DNA of 64,000 nt from the NCBI RefSeq assembly GCF_030409755.1, contig NZ_JAUFQE010000002.1, positions 372,001-436,000 on the forward strand. The letters run 5' to 3'. The position numbers were made by a program, and so were the translations under genes. Source of the stretch: Vibrio lentus. Lineage in GTDB: Bacteria; Pseudomonadota; Gammaproteobacteria; Enterobacterales; Vibrionaceae. The notes under the pieces are model-generated. The model had not been told where the DNA came from, made no database searches, and was given only the letters and a program-made list of their open reading frames with translations. The first letter of the stretch is position 1. Each line of letters opens with the position of its first letter. Shown piece after piece: positions 19,545 to 28,935 of this stretch.

Positions 19545-20978
19545 ATGATGCGCCCACAATCTGATCATCACCCGCTCTGGGTACAGTGGGCGCAGCAGAA
19601 CCCACATCAAACAGCGTTAGTGACTCCTAACCGCGCTTACACTTGGCAGCAAGTGTTTGTGCTGGTGAGTGAGTACCAACAACAGCTATCTCATCAAGGC
19701 CTATCTGAAGGTGATGTACTGACGATTGTCGGTAAGAACCAAGCTGAAGTGATTCCGGCTTATCTTGCCGCACTCAATTTGGGTGTGGTTTGCGCGTTTA
19801 CCATGCCTCAGCCGAAAGCTCGTTTAACGCAGAAGCTTGAATCCCTCTATGGTCAGCTAGACAGACGTTACCTTTGGCTATTAGATAGCTGTGGGTTAGA
19901 TCATTCTGATGCTGTTGACCTCAAGACTGTATTGGTGACGCTACCTTGCTTGAACGAAGTTGAGGTCGATGGTGATGACAAACCAACAACACCGCAAAAT
20001 CCTAACTTTAATCCTCAATCTTTAGCGACCATCGTATTCACTTCTGGCTCTACCGGAAACCCGAAAGCGGTGGCTCACACATTGCAGCAACACTTATGTT
20101 CAGCTCAGGGGTTATTAGACGTTTTCAACTTTGAACAAGCTGACACTTGGTTGCTTAGCTTGCCGATGTACCATGTGTCGGGATTGGCGATTGTCCATCG
20201 TTGGTTGGCGGCTGGTGGCTGCATCAAAATAGGGTCAGGTAAGCTTGAGTCAGACATCGAAGGTTGCAGTCATGCCTCTTTAGTGGCTACTCAACTACAT
20301 AGGTTATTGCAGGGTAAGCAAGCACTTACTCTAACTCATGTGCTTTTAGGCGGTAGCCATATCCCTGAGTCTCTTGGGCTCGAAGCTCAACGAATGGGCA
20401 TTGAAACATGGCTTGGATATGGCATGACAGAAGCGGCTTCAACAGTGACCGCGAAGCCAGTCGATTCTAGTAATACTGCAGGTTTTGTTCTCGACCAACG
20501 CCAGTTAAAAATTGAAGATCAACGTATCTTTATCGGCGGCAATACGCTTGCTTCTGGTTATTATTATCAGGGTGAGGTAACGCCATTAGTTGATGAGAAC
20601 GGTTGGTTCGACAGTAAAGACCTTGGCGAGTGGGATGGCGAACAAGTGTCTATTATTGGTCGTGCTGATAATCAGTTTATTTCTGGGGGAGAGAATATCC
20701 ACTGTGAAGAAATTGAACGAGCACTGAATCAGTTATCTTTAATCAATCAGGCGTTTATCGTTCCAATTGAAGATGATGAGTTCGGGTTTCGACCTGTCGC
20801 TATTGTGGATTGTACGGATTTACCAACCAAAGAATGGTTTGCTGAACAATTAAATGGCAGTCTTGAACGGTTCAAATTTCCTGTCGAGTACTATCGAATG
20901 CCTCATCAAGAACAGTTAGGTATTAAGGTTTCACGCGCAGGGTTGGCACAATGGCTACAGCAGATACGTTCTAAATAG
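19545..20978 (+). CDS. menE: o-Succinylbenzoate-CoA ligase MenE
   Basis: ANL-superfamily adenylating enzyme that activates o-succinylbenzoate with CoA. The P-loop is IVFTSGSTGNPKAVAH, followed by GYGMTEAAST and SKDLGEWDGE with GRADNQFISGGENI (hinge). At 477 aa it is a compact MenE. It is the last men gene. Only the UbiA-type MenA and the methyltransferase are missing for a complete pathway, as usual for unlinked genes. Confidence 0.93.
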   Translation: MMRPQSDHHPLWVQWAQQNPHQTALVTPNRAYTWQQVFVLVSEYQQQLSHQGLSEGDVLTIVGKNQAEVIPAYLAALNLGVVCAFTMPQPKARLTQKLESLYGQLDRRYLWLLDSCGLDHSDAVDLKTVLVTLPCLNEVEVDGDDKPTTPQNPNFNPQSLATIVFTSGSTGNPKAVAHTLQQHLCSAQGLLDVFNFEQADTWLLSLPMYHVSGLAIVHRWLAAGGCIKIGSGKLESDIEGCSHASLVATQLHRLLQGKQALTLTHVLLGGSHIPESLGLEAQRMGIETWLGYGMTEAASTVTAKPVDSSNTAGFVLDQRQLKIEDQRIFIGGNTLASGYYYQGEVTPLVDENGWFDSKDLGEWDGEQVSIIGRADNQFISGGENIHCEEIERALNQLSLINQAFIVPIEDDEFGFRPVAIVDCTDLPTKEWFAEQLNGSLERFKFPVEYYRMPHQEQLGIKVSRAGLAQWLQQIRSK

Positions 20979-20992
20979 AGCTGAGAACAATA

Positions 20993-21034
20993 AAACGAAG
21001 CGCAATACACGGTGACTAGTCGTAATTGCGCTTC
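20993..21034 (-). terminator. Terminator after the PTS gene (minus strand)
   Basis: Ten-bp stem GAAGCGCAAT / ATTGCGCTTC with an 18-nt loop. On the minus strand it is followed by GTTTTATTG. A second 9-bp stem (21042-21050 with 21057-21065) lies next to it and may serve the convergent menE. Confidence 0.6.
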
Positions 21035-21123
21035 AGGGGGTTGTGATGGTGGTGAAACCATCACAAATTCTTAATATTCTATCTGGTCATTAAGGCTTTT
21101 ATCTTTGCATCTGGCTGTTTAGC

Positions 21124-22587
21124 TTAAGCGAGTGCCTTCTTCATTTGTTCAGCAACCTTATCTACCTTACCTAAACCGATAATGACTTGTAGGCCACCTT
21201 TTCCAATAGGCACGACGCCTGCAGCACCTAGTTTTTTCAGTTTGTCACTGTCTGCTACTGACGAGTCTTTTACTGTTAAGCGTAAGCGAGTAATACAGTT
21301 GTCCACTTCTAGAATGTTGTCTGCACCACCAATAGCTTCGATGTAGTTGTTGGTTAGGCTAACTAACGCTTCTGGAGATTTTGTCTCGCCTTCTGCTTCC
21401 ATCTCTTCACCACGACCCGGAGTACGTAGATTGAACTTGATGATAGCGAAACGGAAAATACCGTAGTAAAGCGCGAAGAACACTACACCTTGAACTAATA
21501 ACATGTACCAGTTAGTCGCTAACGGGTTTTGGCTTGATAGCACCAAGTCAACAAAGCCTGCAGAGAAGCCAAAACCTGCCATCCATTCCATGCTTGCTGC
21601 AATGTAAAGCGACAGACCTGTTAACACAGCGTGCACTAGGAACAATACAGGTGCTAGAAACATAAAGCTGAACTCTAGAGGCTCAGTGATGCCAGTGAAG
21701 AACGAAGCCATTGCTGCGGCAAGCATGATGGCGAATACTTGGTTCTTGTTTTTCGCGTCAGCGCAGTGGTACATCGCCAATGCTGCTGCAGGTAAACCAA
21801 ACATCATGATAGGGAAGAAGCCTGCTTGGTACATGCCAGTTTTACCCGGAATGCCTGTGCCGTTAGCGATAGATTGTGCGCCGCCTAGGAAGTTTGGAAT
21901 GTCGTTAATACCCACAACGTCGAACCAGAACACTGGGTAGAGTGCGTGGTGCATGCCTATTGATAGGAACAAACGGTTGAAGAAGCCAAACAGACCAGCA
22001 CCCACAGCGCCCATGCTTTCTAGCTTGATACCCAATACGATCAGAGCATCGTACACAGCTGGCCAGATGTATAGCAGAGCAAAAGAGAGCGCCATACCTG
22101 CGATTGAGGTAAGGATAGGAACCAAACGCTTACCGCTGAAGAATGCTAAAGCTTGAGGAAGCTCAACCGTTGAGTAGCGATTGTAGATCTCAGCAGAGAT
22201 GATACCGACAATGATACCCACGAATTGGTTGCTGATTTTTCCGAATGCAGCTGGTACTTCACTTAACTCAACATCCATCAATTGAGCAACTGAGCCCGGA
22301 GCAAGTAGCGTGGTGACGACTAGGAACATCACAAAACCAGACAGTGCCGCAGAACCATTCTTATCACGGCTTAAACCAAAGGCAACACCCACCGCGAACA
22401 GAACCGCCATGTTGTCGATGATCGCACCGCCTGATTTGATCAAGAATGCGGCTAAGATACTTTCAGAACCCCAACCAACAGGATCCAACCAGTAGCCGAT
22501 CCCCATAAGGATTGCTGCAGCTGGCAGTGTGGCTACGGGAACCATCAATGCCTTACCTACTTTTTGCATATACCCGAGTATATTCAT
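21124..22587 (-). CDS. nagE: PTS sugar transporter EIICB, N-acetylglucosamine type
   Basis: Membrane sugar permease of the glucose family of the phosphotransferase system. The EIIC domain (about 1-390, ten or so helices) carries the substrate-site region GITEPLEFSFMF and ends at NLRTPGR. A short linker leads to EIIB (about 405-487), with the phosphorylated Cys in VDNCITRLRL. There is no EIIA domain, so phosphate must come from a separate EIIA. The N-terminus MNILGYMQKVGKAL and GFGFSAGFVD resemble NagE more than PtsG, so I favour N-acetylglucosamine; glucose remains possible. No nag catabolic genes are adjacent. Confidence 0.78.
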   Translation of the reverse strand: MNILGYMQKVGKALMVPVATLPAAAILMGIGYWLDPVGWGSESILAAFLIKSGGAIIDNMAVLFAVGVAFGLSRDKNGSAALSGFVMFLVVTTLLAPGSVAQLMDVELSEVPAAFGKISNQFVGIIVGIISAEIYNRYSTVELPQALAFFSGKRLVPILTSIAGMALSFALLYIWPAVYDALIVLGIKLESMGAVGAGLFGFFNRLFLSIGMHHALYPVFWFDVVGINDIPNFLGGAQSIANGTGIPGKTGMYQAGFFPIMMFGLPAAALAMYHCADAKNKNQVFAIMLAAAMASFFTGITEPLEFSFMFLAPVLFLVHAVLTGLSLYIAASMEWMAGFGFSAGFVDLVLSSQNPLATNWYMLLVQGVVFFALYYGIFRFAIIKFNLRTPGRGEEMEAEGETKSPEALVSLTNNYIEAIGGADNILEVDNCITRLRLTVKDSSVADSDKLKKLGAAGVVPIGKGGLQVIIGLGKVDKVAEQMKKALA

Positions 22588-22762
22588 ACGTGCCCCTAAG
22601 TTTGTAATTAATTTTTTTAATGTTTCTGCTCGTCAACGTATGGAGTTAAATATTGATCGAGGCAGGGTTTTAAGTAACTGCGGCTATTAGAAACTTATTT
22701 CTTAATGCAAACAAACGAAACGGGTAGTACTATGAATTAAAATTTTTAATGCATGAGTTCGT

Positions 22763-23641
22763 ATGGCTAACCATCAATCTTTACTGAGAAATCTTCATAC
22801 TTTTAATGTTGCTGCCGAGAAAATGAGCTTTACGTTAGCCGCGAAAAAGTTGCATCTGACTCAGGGAGCCGTTAGCCATCGAATCAAAGTGTTGGAAGGT
22901 GAACTCGGATTTAACTTGTTTGTGCGAGGGACTCGTAAGCTGGAATTGACCGAAGAAGGGCAACGCTTTCAACGCACGTTATCGAAGTCGTTGAGCTCTA
23001 TTTTTGGTGAGATCGAAGACATTACCAACACCGACTTGTACGGTCAGATCAATATCGGTACCAGTCCTGCCTTTGCAAACAGTTGGTTGCTACCAAGGCT
23101 AGCTGATTTCAAACAGCGATACCCAAAGTTCAACCTCAATATTTTCTCTCAAGAAGAGCAAGATTTTCATCAAAATCATCTCGATGTCGCCATTTACTAT
23201 GGTGCTGAAGATCTAAAAGATATGCATCGCCAGCGTCTGTTTGGTGAAAAGTATATTCCGGTATGTACGCCGAGTTATGCCGCTGAACACGACATCTTTG
23301 ATGATGGTTTAGAGTCGTTACACCGGATTAATTTCATTCATGCGCTAGGCTCTGATGTTTGGCAGCGTTGGATTAAGCACAATCAACTCGATGTAAATCT
23401 GTTTGAGCAGTTTTATTGTGTGAGTCATCGCGATATGGGTGTGCAGAGTGCTCTGCATAATATCGGTGTGGCGATGGGGCGCTATCATTTTGTTAAGCCG
23501 TACATTGAGACTGGTGAGCTCATAACGCCTTATCCAAGTATGGATACTGATAAAGGATACGACTTGATCTGTCCGTTAGGCACTGAAAAACGGCCTAAGG
23601 TAAGAACCTTTATTAAGTGGCTAGAGGGGCAATTGGGCTAG
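22763..23641 (+). CDS. LysR-family regulator, DsdC-like
   Basis: Transcription factor with an N-terminal winged helix-turn-helix (FTLAAKKLHLTQGAVSHRIKVLEGELGFNLFVRGTRKLELT) typical of LysR proteins, and a periplasmic-binding-like C-terminal sensor domain. The overall pattern, including INIGTSPAFANSWLLPRLADF and HNIGVAMGRYHFV, is closest in my recall to DsdC, the D-serine activator. It diverges from the PTS gene across 175 bp, so it may control that transporter. No D-serine dehydratase gene is nearby, so the effector is unknown. Confidence 0.8.
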   Translation: MANHQSLLRNLHTFNVAAEKMSFTLAAKKLHLTQGAVSHRIKVLEGELGFNLFVRGTRKLELTEEGQRFQRTLSKSLSSIFGEIEDITNTDLYGQINIGTSPAFANSWLLPRLADFKQRYPKFNLNIFSQEEQDFHQNHLDVAIYYGAEDLKDMHRQRLFGEKYIPVCTPSYAAEHDIFDDGLESLHRINFIHALGSDVWQRWIKHNQLDVNLFEQFYCVSHRDMGVQSALHNIGVAMGRYHFVKPYIETGELITPYPSMDTDKGYDLICPLGTEKRPKVRTFIKWLEGQLG

Positions 23642-23747
23642 GTTAGTTAATTTAGCAATTAGATAGTTCAAAACAGAATTTATTATCTTTATAACCATCC
23701 ATCATAATAAGTCCTATAAATAACGGATTATAGAATAAGGTCTTATT

Positions 23748-23915
23748 ATGAAAATTGCCCTCATCATCGCGGTTTTACTGCAGATAGGCCAAGCAGTGAC
23801 TTCGTCTGGGCTGACACGATCGTTGGCTGAACTCACCGCATTTGTGTTGGTTGTGGTACTTGTTTTAATGAAAAGAGAGAGCAAGAAGAGTGATAAGCCC
23901 CTGTTTGATTTGTGA
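23748..23915 (+). CDS. Small membrane protein, unknown function
   Basis: A 55-aa open frame with an AAGG ribosome binding site seven bases upstream of ATG and a strong terminator 36 bases after the stop, so it looks like a real monocistronic gene. It starts MKIALIIAVLLQIGQ and has two short hydrophobic segments (about 2-16 and 27-42) around an SSGLTRSLAE turn, then a charged tail MKRESKKSDK. I recognise no family. The opposite strand also has an open frame here, but without a ribosome site. Confidence 0.65.
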   Translation: MKIALIIAVLLQIGQAVTSSGLTRSLAELTAFVLVVVLVLMKRESKKSDKPLFDL

Positions 23916-23950
23916 TTGTTGCAATAAAGAATATCTTTACCACAAACGAT

Positions 23951-23984
23951 AAAGGCAAAGCCCATTTGAGCTTTGCCTTTTTAT
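23951..23984 (+). terminator. Rho-independent terminator
   Basis: Eleven-bp stem AAAGGCAAAGC / GCTTTGCCTTT followed by TTATTTTG. It ends the small membrane protein gene and perhaps the LysR gene. Confidence 0.85.
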
Positions 23985-24058
23985 TTTGTCATTCGCTAAT
24001 CTGTTTGTCTTCTTAACAAGTTAACCAATCTACAGCGCTTCTTTACGTATTAGGAGTA

Positions 24059-24979
24059 TCAGGCAAGCGTTAACCACGCTAATGAGCCTGTCGAAATCAT
24101 CGTCCACATTGTAATACCAAACATCAATGGCTTCGGCCCTGCAGCTTTAAGCTTCTCTACTGAAATACCGCAACCAATCAAGAATAGACACACCACCAAT
24201 GCACGCTTAGACACATCAAAGATACCTTGATAGACCATCTCAAATTGTGGCAATAAGTCACTAACAGCAATAGCAGCGCAGTAGAAGAAAATGAAGTAAG
24301 GAATCGTAATCTTCTTTTGATCGTTCTTGAAGATCATTGCACTGACTAACGCGATTGGGATGATCCAGAGTGCGCGAGCGAGCTTCAATGTGGTTGCTGT
24401 GGTCAGTGCTTCTTCGCCATATGCTGATGCTGCGCCTACTACAGAAGATGTATCGTGAATCGCGATTGCAGCCCATGTTCCGAAAGTTTGTTGGCTTAAC
24501 TCAAGTGCATGGCCAATCATTGGGAACAAGAAAAGGGCGACCGAGTTCAACACAAATACAGTGGCTAACGCCAAGCCAATCTGTTCATCATCGGCTTTGA
24601 TGGCCGGTGCTACGGCGGCAATAGCGCTACCACCACAAATTGCAGTACCAGAAGAGATAAGGTAACCCGTGGTGCGATCTAATCCCATGCGTTTTGCCAA
24701 GAACCAACCAATGACCAAGGTACCAATAATCGTCGTGACAATGAGGCCAATACCATCGCCTGTTACCGCTAATGCTTTCTCAAACTGGATGCCAAAGCCT
24801 AAGCCGACAATCGAGTAGGCCAGTAGCTTTTTGGTGAGTTTGCCCACTTCTAGATGCTCAGGGACTAAACCTAAGCTCGCAAGAAGGAAACCGATCACGA
24901 GTGCCGTCGGTGAACTCACCCATGGGGTTAAGCAAAACAGAGCAGCAAGATAAAATGGAACAGACTTTTTTAGATTCAT
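24059..24979 (-). CDS. YeiH-family putative sulfate exporter
   Basis: Polytopic inner-membrane protein of the UPF0324/YeiH family, with about ten hydrophobic helices in 306 aa. Conserved blocks are [17 protein letters not shown] and [17 protein letters not shown] start at the ATG at 24979 ([12 protein letters not shown]); the longer frame to 25069 adds 30 polar residues unlike the family. The substrate is not proven for most members; sulfate or sulfite-related anions have been proposed. An 11-bp perfect inverted repeat lies 85 bases upstream. Confidence 0.85.
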   Translation of the reverse strand: MNLKKSVPFYLAALFCLTPWVSSPTALVIGFLLASLGLVPEHLEVGKLTKKLLAYSIVGLGFGIQFEKALAVTGDGIGLIVTTIIGTLVIGWFLAKRMGLDRTTGYLISSGTAICGGSAIAAVAPAIKADDEQIGLALATVFVLNSVALFLFPMIGHALELSQQTFGTWAAIAIHDTSSVVGAASAYGEEALTTATTLKLARALWIIPIALVSAMIFKNDQKKITIPYFIFFYCAAIAVSDLLPQFEMVYQGIFDVSKRALVVCLFLIGCGISVEKLKAAGPKPLMFGITMWTMISTGSLAWLTLA

Positions 24980-25063
24980 TATATTTAATTCGTCGCGTCT
25001 AGTATTGGCAGCGTAGTGGAAGACTATACGCTTAACGCAATGGTAAGTAAGTCTAAATGAATT

Positions 25064-25096
25064 GAACAAACGTTAAGTAAAACTGAACGTTTGTTC
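25064..25096. repeat. Perfect 11-bp inverted repeat upstream of the YeiH-like gene
   Basis: GAACAAACGTT (25064-25074) and AACGTTTGTTC (25086-25096) around an 11-nt spacer. There is no T run on either strand. It could be an operator for the exporter gene or a weak end signal for the transporter-acyltransferase gene that stops at 25142. Confidence 0.5.
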
Positions 25097-25141
25097 TTGT
25101 GCTCAAGTGTTTAGCTACAGAGTTGTTTAGTGTGGCTCTGC

Positions 25142-27016
25142 TTAGCGCAATGGCCCACGAAGCTCGGCAACTGACTGGCGCAATGTTTCACAAGAAGTAT
25201 CTTTCGGCAAAATTGGTCTCCCGGCTTCGATCTCGATTTTTGTCCAGAATCGATTGGGCAAACCTTTACATGCGCTGCCTTTGAAACGGCTAAAGTAGCT
25301 TCCCCATAACCCTTTGAGTGCCATTGGGATGACGGGTACCGGTGAACGTCGGATGATCAGTTCCATTCCACGCATGAATTCAGCAACTTCGCCATCAGAG
25401 GTCAGCTTTCCTTCTGGGAAAATACATACAATGTGGCCTTCATGCAGCGCACGTTCTACTTCTTTGAAAGCATTTCGAATCGAACTGCGATTCGTTGCGG
25501 AGATTGGAATAACCCCAGCTCGTTTCAAGAAACGTCGTAATGGCGGGAGCTTGGCGTAATCCTCTTCCATCACAAAGCGGATCAAACGAGGACAAACGGC
25601 GCTTAGTAGTAATGCATCCATATAACTCACATGGTTACAGACGATTAGCGCACCACCTTTTTCTGGCAGGTTGTGAAGGTTCTTATGCTTCACACGGTAC
25701 ATGGTGTGAGTCACAACCCAAGTGAAGAAACGGAAAGCATAGATCGGTACCTGATAAAACAGGGCAAACATGACTAAAGTATTGAACACCGCGAGTAGCG
25801 CAAACAATTGTGGGATTGAAAGCTGTAGAACACTCAGGAAGACGATACCAAGAACAGCGCTTCCCACCATGAACAGTGAGTTATAGATGTTCAAACCTGC
25901 GATAACTTGCGCTCGCTCAGTGGGTTTAGCTCTAAATTGCATCAAAGAGTACAAAGGCACGATGAATATGCCACCCGACATGCCAAGCAGCAGTAGATAA
26001 GCGAATAGAGGCCATAATTCAGAGTAAGACACGAAGCTTTTGAATGAATCGAAGTCAGGGAGTGCCTCTGGGATCGACACCGCCATTAAAAATCCAAAAA
26101 TAGAGATGCCTAAGCTGCCCATTGGCACAATGCCGATCTCAATTCTGTGGTTGGATAACTTATCGCAAGCCAATGAACCGATGGCAATACCGACCGAAAA
26201 CAGTGCTAGTAAAAATGCGACAGCACTTTCGGTACCGTTTAAGTAAACCTTGGTGAAGTTGGGAAACTGAGTGAGATAAGTCGCCCCTAAGAACCAAAAC
26301 CAGCTTATTGCCATCAGTGCTTGGAACGTAGGTCGATCTTTTTTAGCAATCGCGAGCGTTTGGCGTGTCAATGTAATAGGTTGCCACTTCACTTTTAGGT
26401 CAGGCGCATTGCTTGGTGCTTCAGGAATAAAGTAACTGGCTAAATAACCGAGTACCGCAAACGTTACGATGCAGACTGCGGCAATCAGTTTTGAATTTTC
26501 TTCAGAGGCAATAATTCCGGCGCCTAAGGTGCCGATTAAAATCGCTAAGAAGGTGCCTGTCTCGACCAAAGCGTTACCAGAAACCAGCTCTTTCGATTCT
26601 AACTGCTGAGGAAGTAGGGCGTATTTTACAGGGCCAAAGAAGGCACTTTGTGTTCCCATTAAAAACAGTAATAGAAGCAGAATCGCGTAGCTTTCGTAGA
26701 TAAAACCAATGGCACCCAGTGACATGATCACGACTTCAAGAAGCTTAACTTTGCGAATGAACCACGATTTTTCGTACTTATCCGCCAAGACGCCGGCTAA
26801 AGCAGAAAAGAGAAAGAAGGGCAGAATAAAAAGACCAGCGGCCAAGTTAATGAACAAATTGCTGGAAATTGGCAAGGTATCTACGCTTGCGAAGGCAACA
26901 AATAGCAGCAGGACATTTTTGAAGATGTTGTCATTAAAGGCTCCCAAAAATTGGGTAATAAAATAGGGTAGGAACCTTTTTTGGGTTAACAGCGAGGATT
27001 GGCTGTCATTGTTCAT
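25142..27016 (-). CDS. MFS transporter fused to 1-acylglycerol-3-phosphate-type acyltransferase
   Basis: A 624-aa two-domain membrane protein. Residues 1-410 form a 12-helix major facilitator domain resembling LplT, the lysophospholipid flippase. The C-terminal part (about 430-624) is a PlsC-type acyltransferase with NHVSYMD (the HxxxxD catalytic motif) and FPEGKLTSDGE. In E. coli LplT works with Aas, which has an acyltransferase and an acyl-ACP synthetase domain; here the AMP-binding part is absent. A likely role is uptake and re-acylation of lysophospholipids at the inner membrane, using acyl-CoA or acyl-ACP made elsewhere. It lies 17 bases after the TetR gene in the same transcript. Confidence 0.85.
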   Translation of the reverse strand: MNNDSQSSLLTQKRFLPYFITQFLGAFNDNIFKNVLLLFVAFASVDTLPISSNLFINLAAGLFILPFFLFSALAGVLADKYEKSWFIRKVKLLEVVIMSLGAIGFIYESYAILLLLLFLMGTQSAFFGPVKYALLPQQLESKELVSGNALVETGTFLAILIGTLGAGIIASEENSKLIAAVCIVTFAVLGYLASYFIPEAPSNAPDLKVKWQPITLTRQTLAIAKKDRPTFQALMAISWFWFLGATYLTQFPNFTKVYLNGTESAVAFLLALFSVGIAIGSLACDKLSNHRIEIGIVPMGSLGISIFGFLMAVSIPEALPDFDSFKSFVSYSELWPLFAYLLLLGMSGGIFIVPLYSLMQFRAKPTERAQVIAGLNIYNSLFMVGSAVLGIVFLSVLQLSIPQLFALLAVFNTLVMFALFYQVPIYAFRFFTWVVTHTMYRVKHKNLHNLPEKGGALIVCNHVSYMDALLLSAVCPRLIRFVMEEDYAKLPPLRRFLKRAGVIPISATNRSSIRNAFKEVERALHEGHIVCIFPEGKLTSDGEVAEFMRGMELIIRRSPVPVIPMALKGLWGSYFSRFKGSACKGLPNRFWTKIEIEAGRPILPKDTSCETLRQSVAELRGPLR

Positions 27017-27033
27017 TATCTGTCCTTCGATGA

Positions 27034-27624
27034 TTACCAGTTGGTGAGGTAGTTTGAGATTAGGTTATTAATCAATTCTTTACCATCAATGGGTTCAGAA
27101 GCGAAAAACTTATCATCAACACTCAACAGGGTTATTCCGTGAACACCAGACCATAACACACGGCTTGCCTTCACAACTTCACTTTCGGTGTGCTCAGGAG
27201 CAATGGCCATGAGTAATTGCTCAAGCATACCTGTCATTTTATCGATTCGATTGGATTGCCACTCAGGAAGGTTTTCACCGTTCATGTTGTGTTCGAAGAT
27301 AAGCTGCCAGCGATGAGGGTTTTTCTGTGCGTAGTCGTGGTAGCAATAAGCGAGGTTGAATAACGCTTGCTGTGGGTTGCTTGATTTCTCTACGGCTGAT
27401 GCGGATTCAGAGGCTAGTTCGTCTAGTGTTTGAGCGACTACATGTAAAAGCAACAGGTTATAGTTGCCAAACACATTCACTAGAGTACTCGGTACATACC
27501 CAATCATATTGGCGATTTTACGTAAACTTAACTCGTGATAAGAGTGCTCTTCTAGGAAGTCAGTCACTGTCTTTAGTGTGAGCTGAACCAGTTGTTCTCG
27601 AGTGTGGTCGTTTCTTCGTGCCAT
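27034..27624 (-). CDS. TetR-family transcriptional regulator
   Basis: A 196-aa repressor-type protein. The N-terminal helix-turn-helix is around residues 25-50 (LSLRKIANMIGYVPSTLVNVFGNYN), and the C-terminal part fits the WHG-type ligand domain (ALFNLAYCYHDYAQKNPHRWQLIFEH). It is the first gene of a two-gene unit with the transporter-acyltransferase fusion 17 bases downstream. A palindrome 18-30 bases upstream of the start is the likely self-operator, so the pair is probably autorepressed and induced by a lipid-like ligand. Confidence 0.88.
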   Translation of the reverse strand: MARRNDHTREQLVQLTLKTVTDFLEEHSYHELSLRKIANMIGYVPSTLVNVFGNYNLLLLHVVAQTLDELASESASAVEKSSNPQQALFNLAYCYHDYAQKNPHRWQLIFEHNMNGENLPEWQSNRIDKMTGMLEQLLMAIAPEHTESEVVKASRVLWSGVHGITLLSVDDKFFASEPIDGKELINNLISNYLTNW

Positions 27625-27641
27625 GAGTAGTATCTAGTAAA

Positions 27642-27654
27642 TGAACATCGTTCA
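27642..27654. promoter_or_regulatory. Candidate TetR operator palindrome
   Basis: TGAAC-ATC-GTTCA, two 5-bp arms around a 3-bp centre, placed just upstream of the TetR start as expected for autoregulation. No second copy was noticed upstream of the downstream gene. Confidence 0.5.
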
Positions 27655-27821
27655 ATATTTTAATGCTGCCCCAGAGTGCCGTCAATCCTTTCGCCAAATA
27701 AGTAAACAATTAATAGCCGCAATATTATGATACATGTGTAAACACCGTGAATATTTCATTGTTCTTTGTTAACGAGTATGATTAAGGTGTCGAAAGATAA
27801 AGAAACCTATAAAGGATAATA

Positions 27822-28730
27822 ATGAAACGATTTTTCTCACTAGTCGCGATCCTGTTGGTAACAGTCGCGGTGACGCCAATCGCGGAAGCGAAAAAGTTTG
27901 GTGGTGGTAAGTCATTTGGCAAAAGCTTTAAAACGGCTCCAGCACCAAAACAACAAAACACGAATTCGATCCGTCAAGATCAAACGGGTAAGAACACAGC
28001 AGCTAACTCTAGCAAGAAAGGCCTTATGGGCGGTCTGCTAGGTGGTTTACTTGCTGGTGGTCTTTTAGCTGCATTCTTTGGTGGCGCATTTGAAGGTATC
28101 CAGTTCATGGATATTCTGATTATGGGTCTTATTGCTTTCCTAGCGTTCAAATTCCTACGCGGAATGTTGGGTGCTAAGCAGGGCTCCATGAATCAGCAGA
28201 ATGCACGTGGCCAACAGCCAGCATTCGGCGGCATGGGTCAGAACAAGTTTGAACAACCGCAGCAAAAGCCAAATGTTCATAACTTTGAGCAAGCACAACC
28301 TCAATCTCAAGGCGCTGCTGGCGGCTTTGGTTTTGGTGCGCAAAGCGATGTTCCACACAACTACCCACCGGGTTTTGATCAAGCGGCTTTCATCAATGGT
28401 TCTCGTGAGCATTACCGTACACTGCAAGGTGCATGGAACCACAACGAGCTAATCACGATTGAAGAATACGTATCTCCAAGCCTATTTGAAGACCTGAAAG
28501 CTGAGCGTAATAAGCTAGACGGCGATCAACACACTGACGTAATGTACGTTGATGCTGAAATCGTTCGTGCTGACCATGACGGTAGCAAGGCTCAATTAAG
28601 CCTACAGTTTAGCGGTCGTTACCGTGATACTGCGGATGGTATTGAAGAAGATATCACCGATATCTGGCACTTAGAGCGCGACCTAACGACTGACAATGCG
28701 CCTTGGTTAATTGTTGGTATTCAAGGTTAA
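27822..28730 (+). CDS. Tim44-like domain membrane protein
   Basis: A 302-aa exported protein. It has a signal peptide (residues 1-23, ending AEA), a low-complexity stretch rich in Lys, Gly, Phe and Gln, a Gly-rich double hydrophobic hairpin around 65-110 (GLLGGLLAGGLLAAFFGG and FMDILIMGLIAFLAFKFL), and a Tim44-type C-terminal domain of about 120 residues containing NHNELITIEEYVSP and HLERDLTTDNAPWLIVGIQ. Bacterial members are envelope proteins of unknown role. It is monocistronic with its own terminator. Confidence 0.85.
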   Translation: MKRFFSLVAILLVTVAVTPIAEAKKFGGGKSFGKSFKTAPAPKQQNTNSIRQDQTGKNTAANSSKKGLMGGLLGGLLAGGLLAAFFGGAFEGIQFMDILIMGLIAFLAFKFLRGMLGAKQGSMNQQNARGQQPAFGGMGQNKFEQPQQKPNVHNFEQAQPQSQGAAGGFGFGAQSDVPHNYPPGFDQAAFINGSREHYRTLQGAWNHNELITIEEYVSPSLFEDLKAERNKLDGDQHTDVMYVDAEIVRADHDGSKAQLSLQFSGRYRDTADGIEEDITDIWHLERDLTTDNAPWLIVGIQG

Positions 28731-28768
28731 TCTATACTAAATACCATTCAATTTAGTCTTTAAATCAA

Positions 28769-28801
28769 ACGCCTACTGAGTAATCAGTAGGCGTTTTTTT
28801 A
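28769..28801 (+). terminator. Terminator after the Tim44-domain gene
   Basis: Twelve-bp stem AACGCCTACTGA / TCAGTAGGCGTT with a GTAA loop and a T run of seven. Confidence 0.92.
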
Positions 28802-28935
28802 TGGTAAAGAAAACGATCATTTGACTCTTCTTGCCTGTTAGCGAGATAAATCATGAACAGCTTGGGTTATTTGTTCTCTATTTCATTGAATGAGTTCTGA
28901 GTAAACTGATACCAAACAATTGATTAGGTAATACG

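Noticed and set aside
21124..22587. PtsG glucose transporter
   Set aside because: N-terminal and late EIIC sequence resemble NagE more than PtsG, though glucose transport is not excluded.
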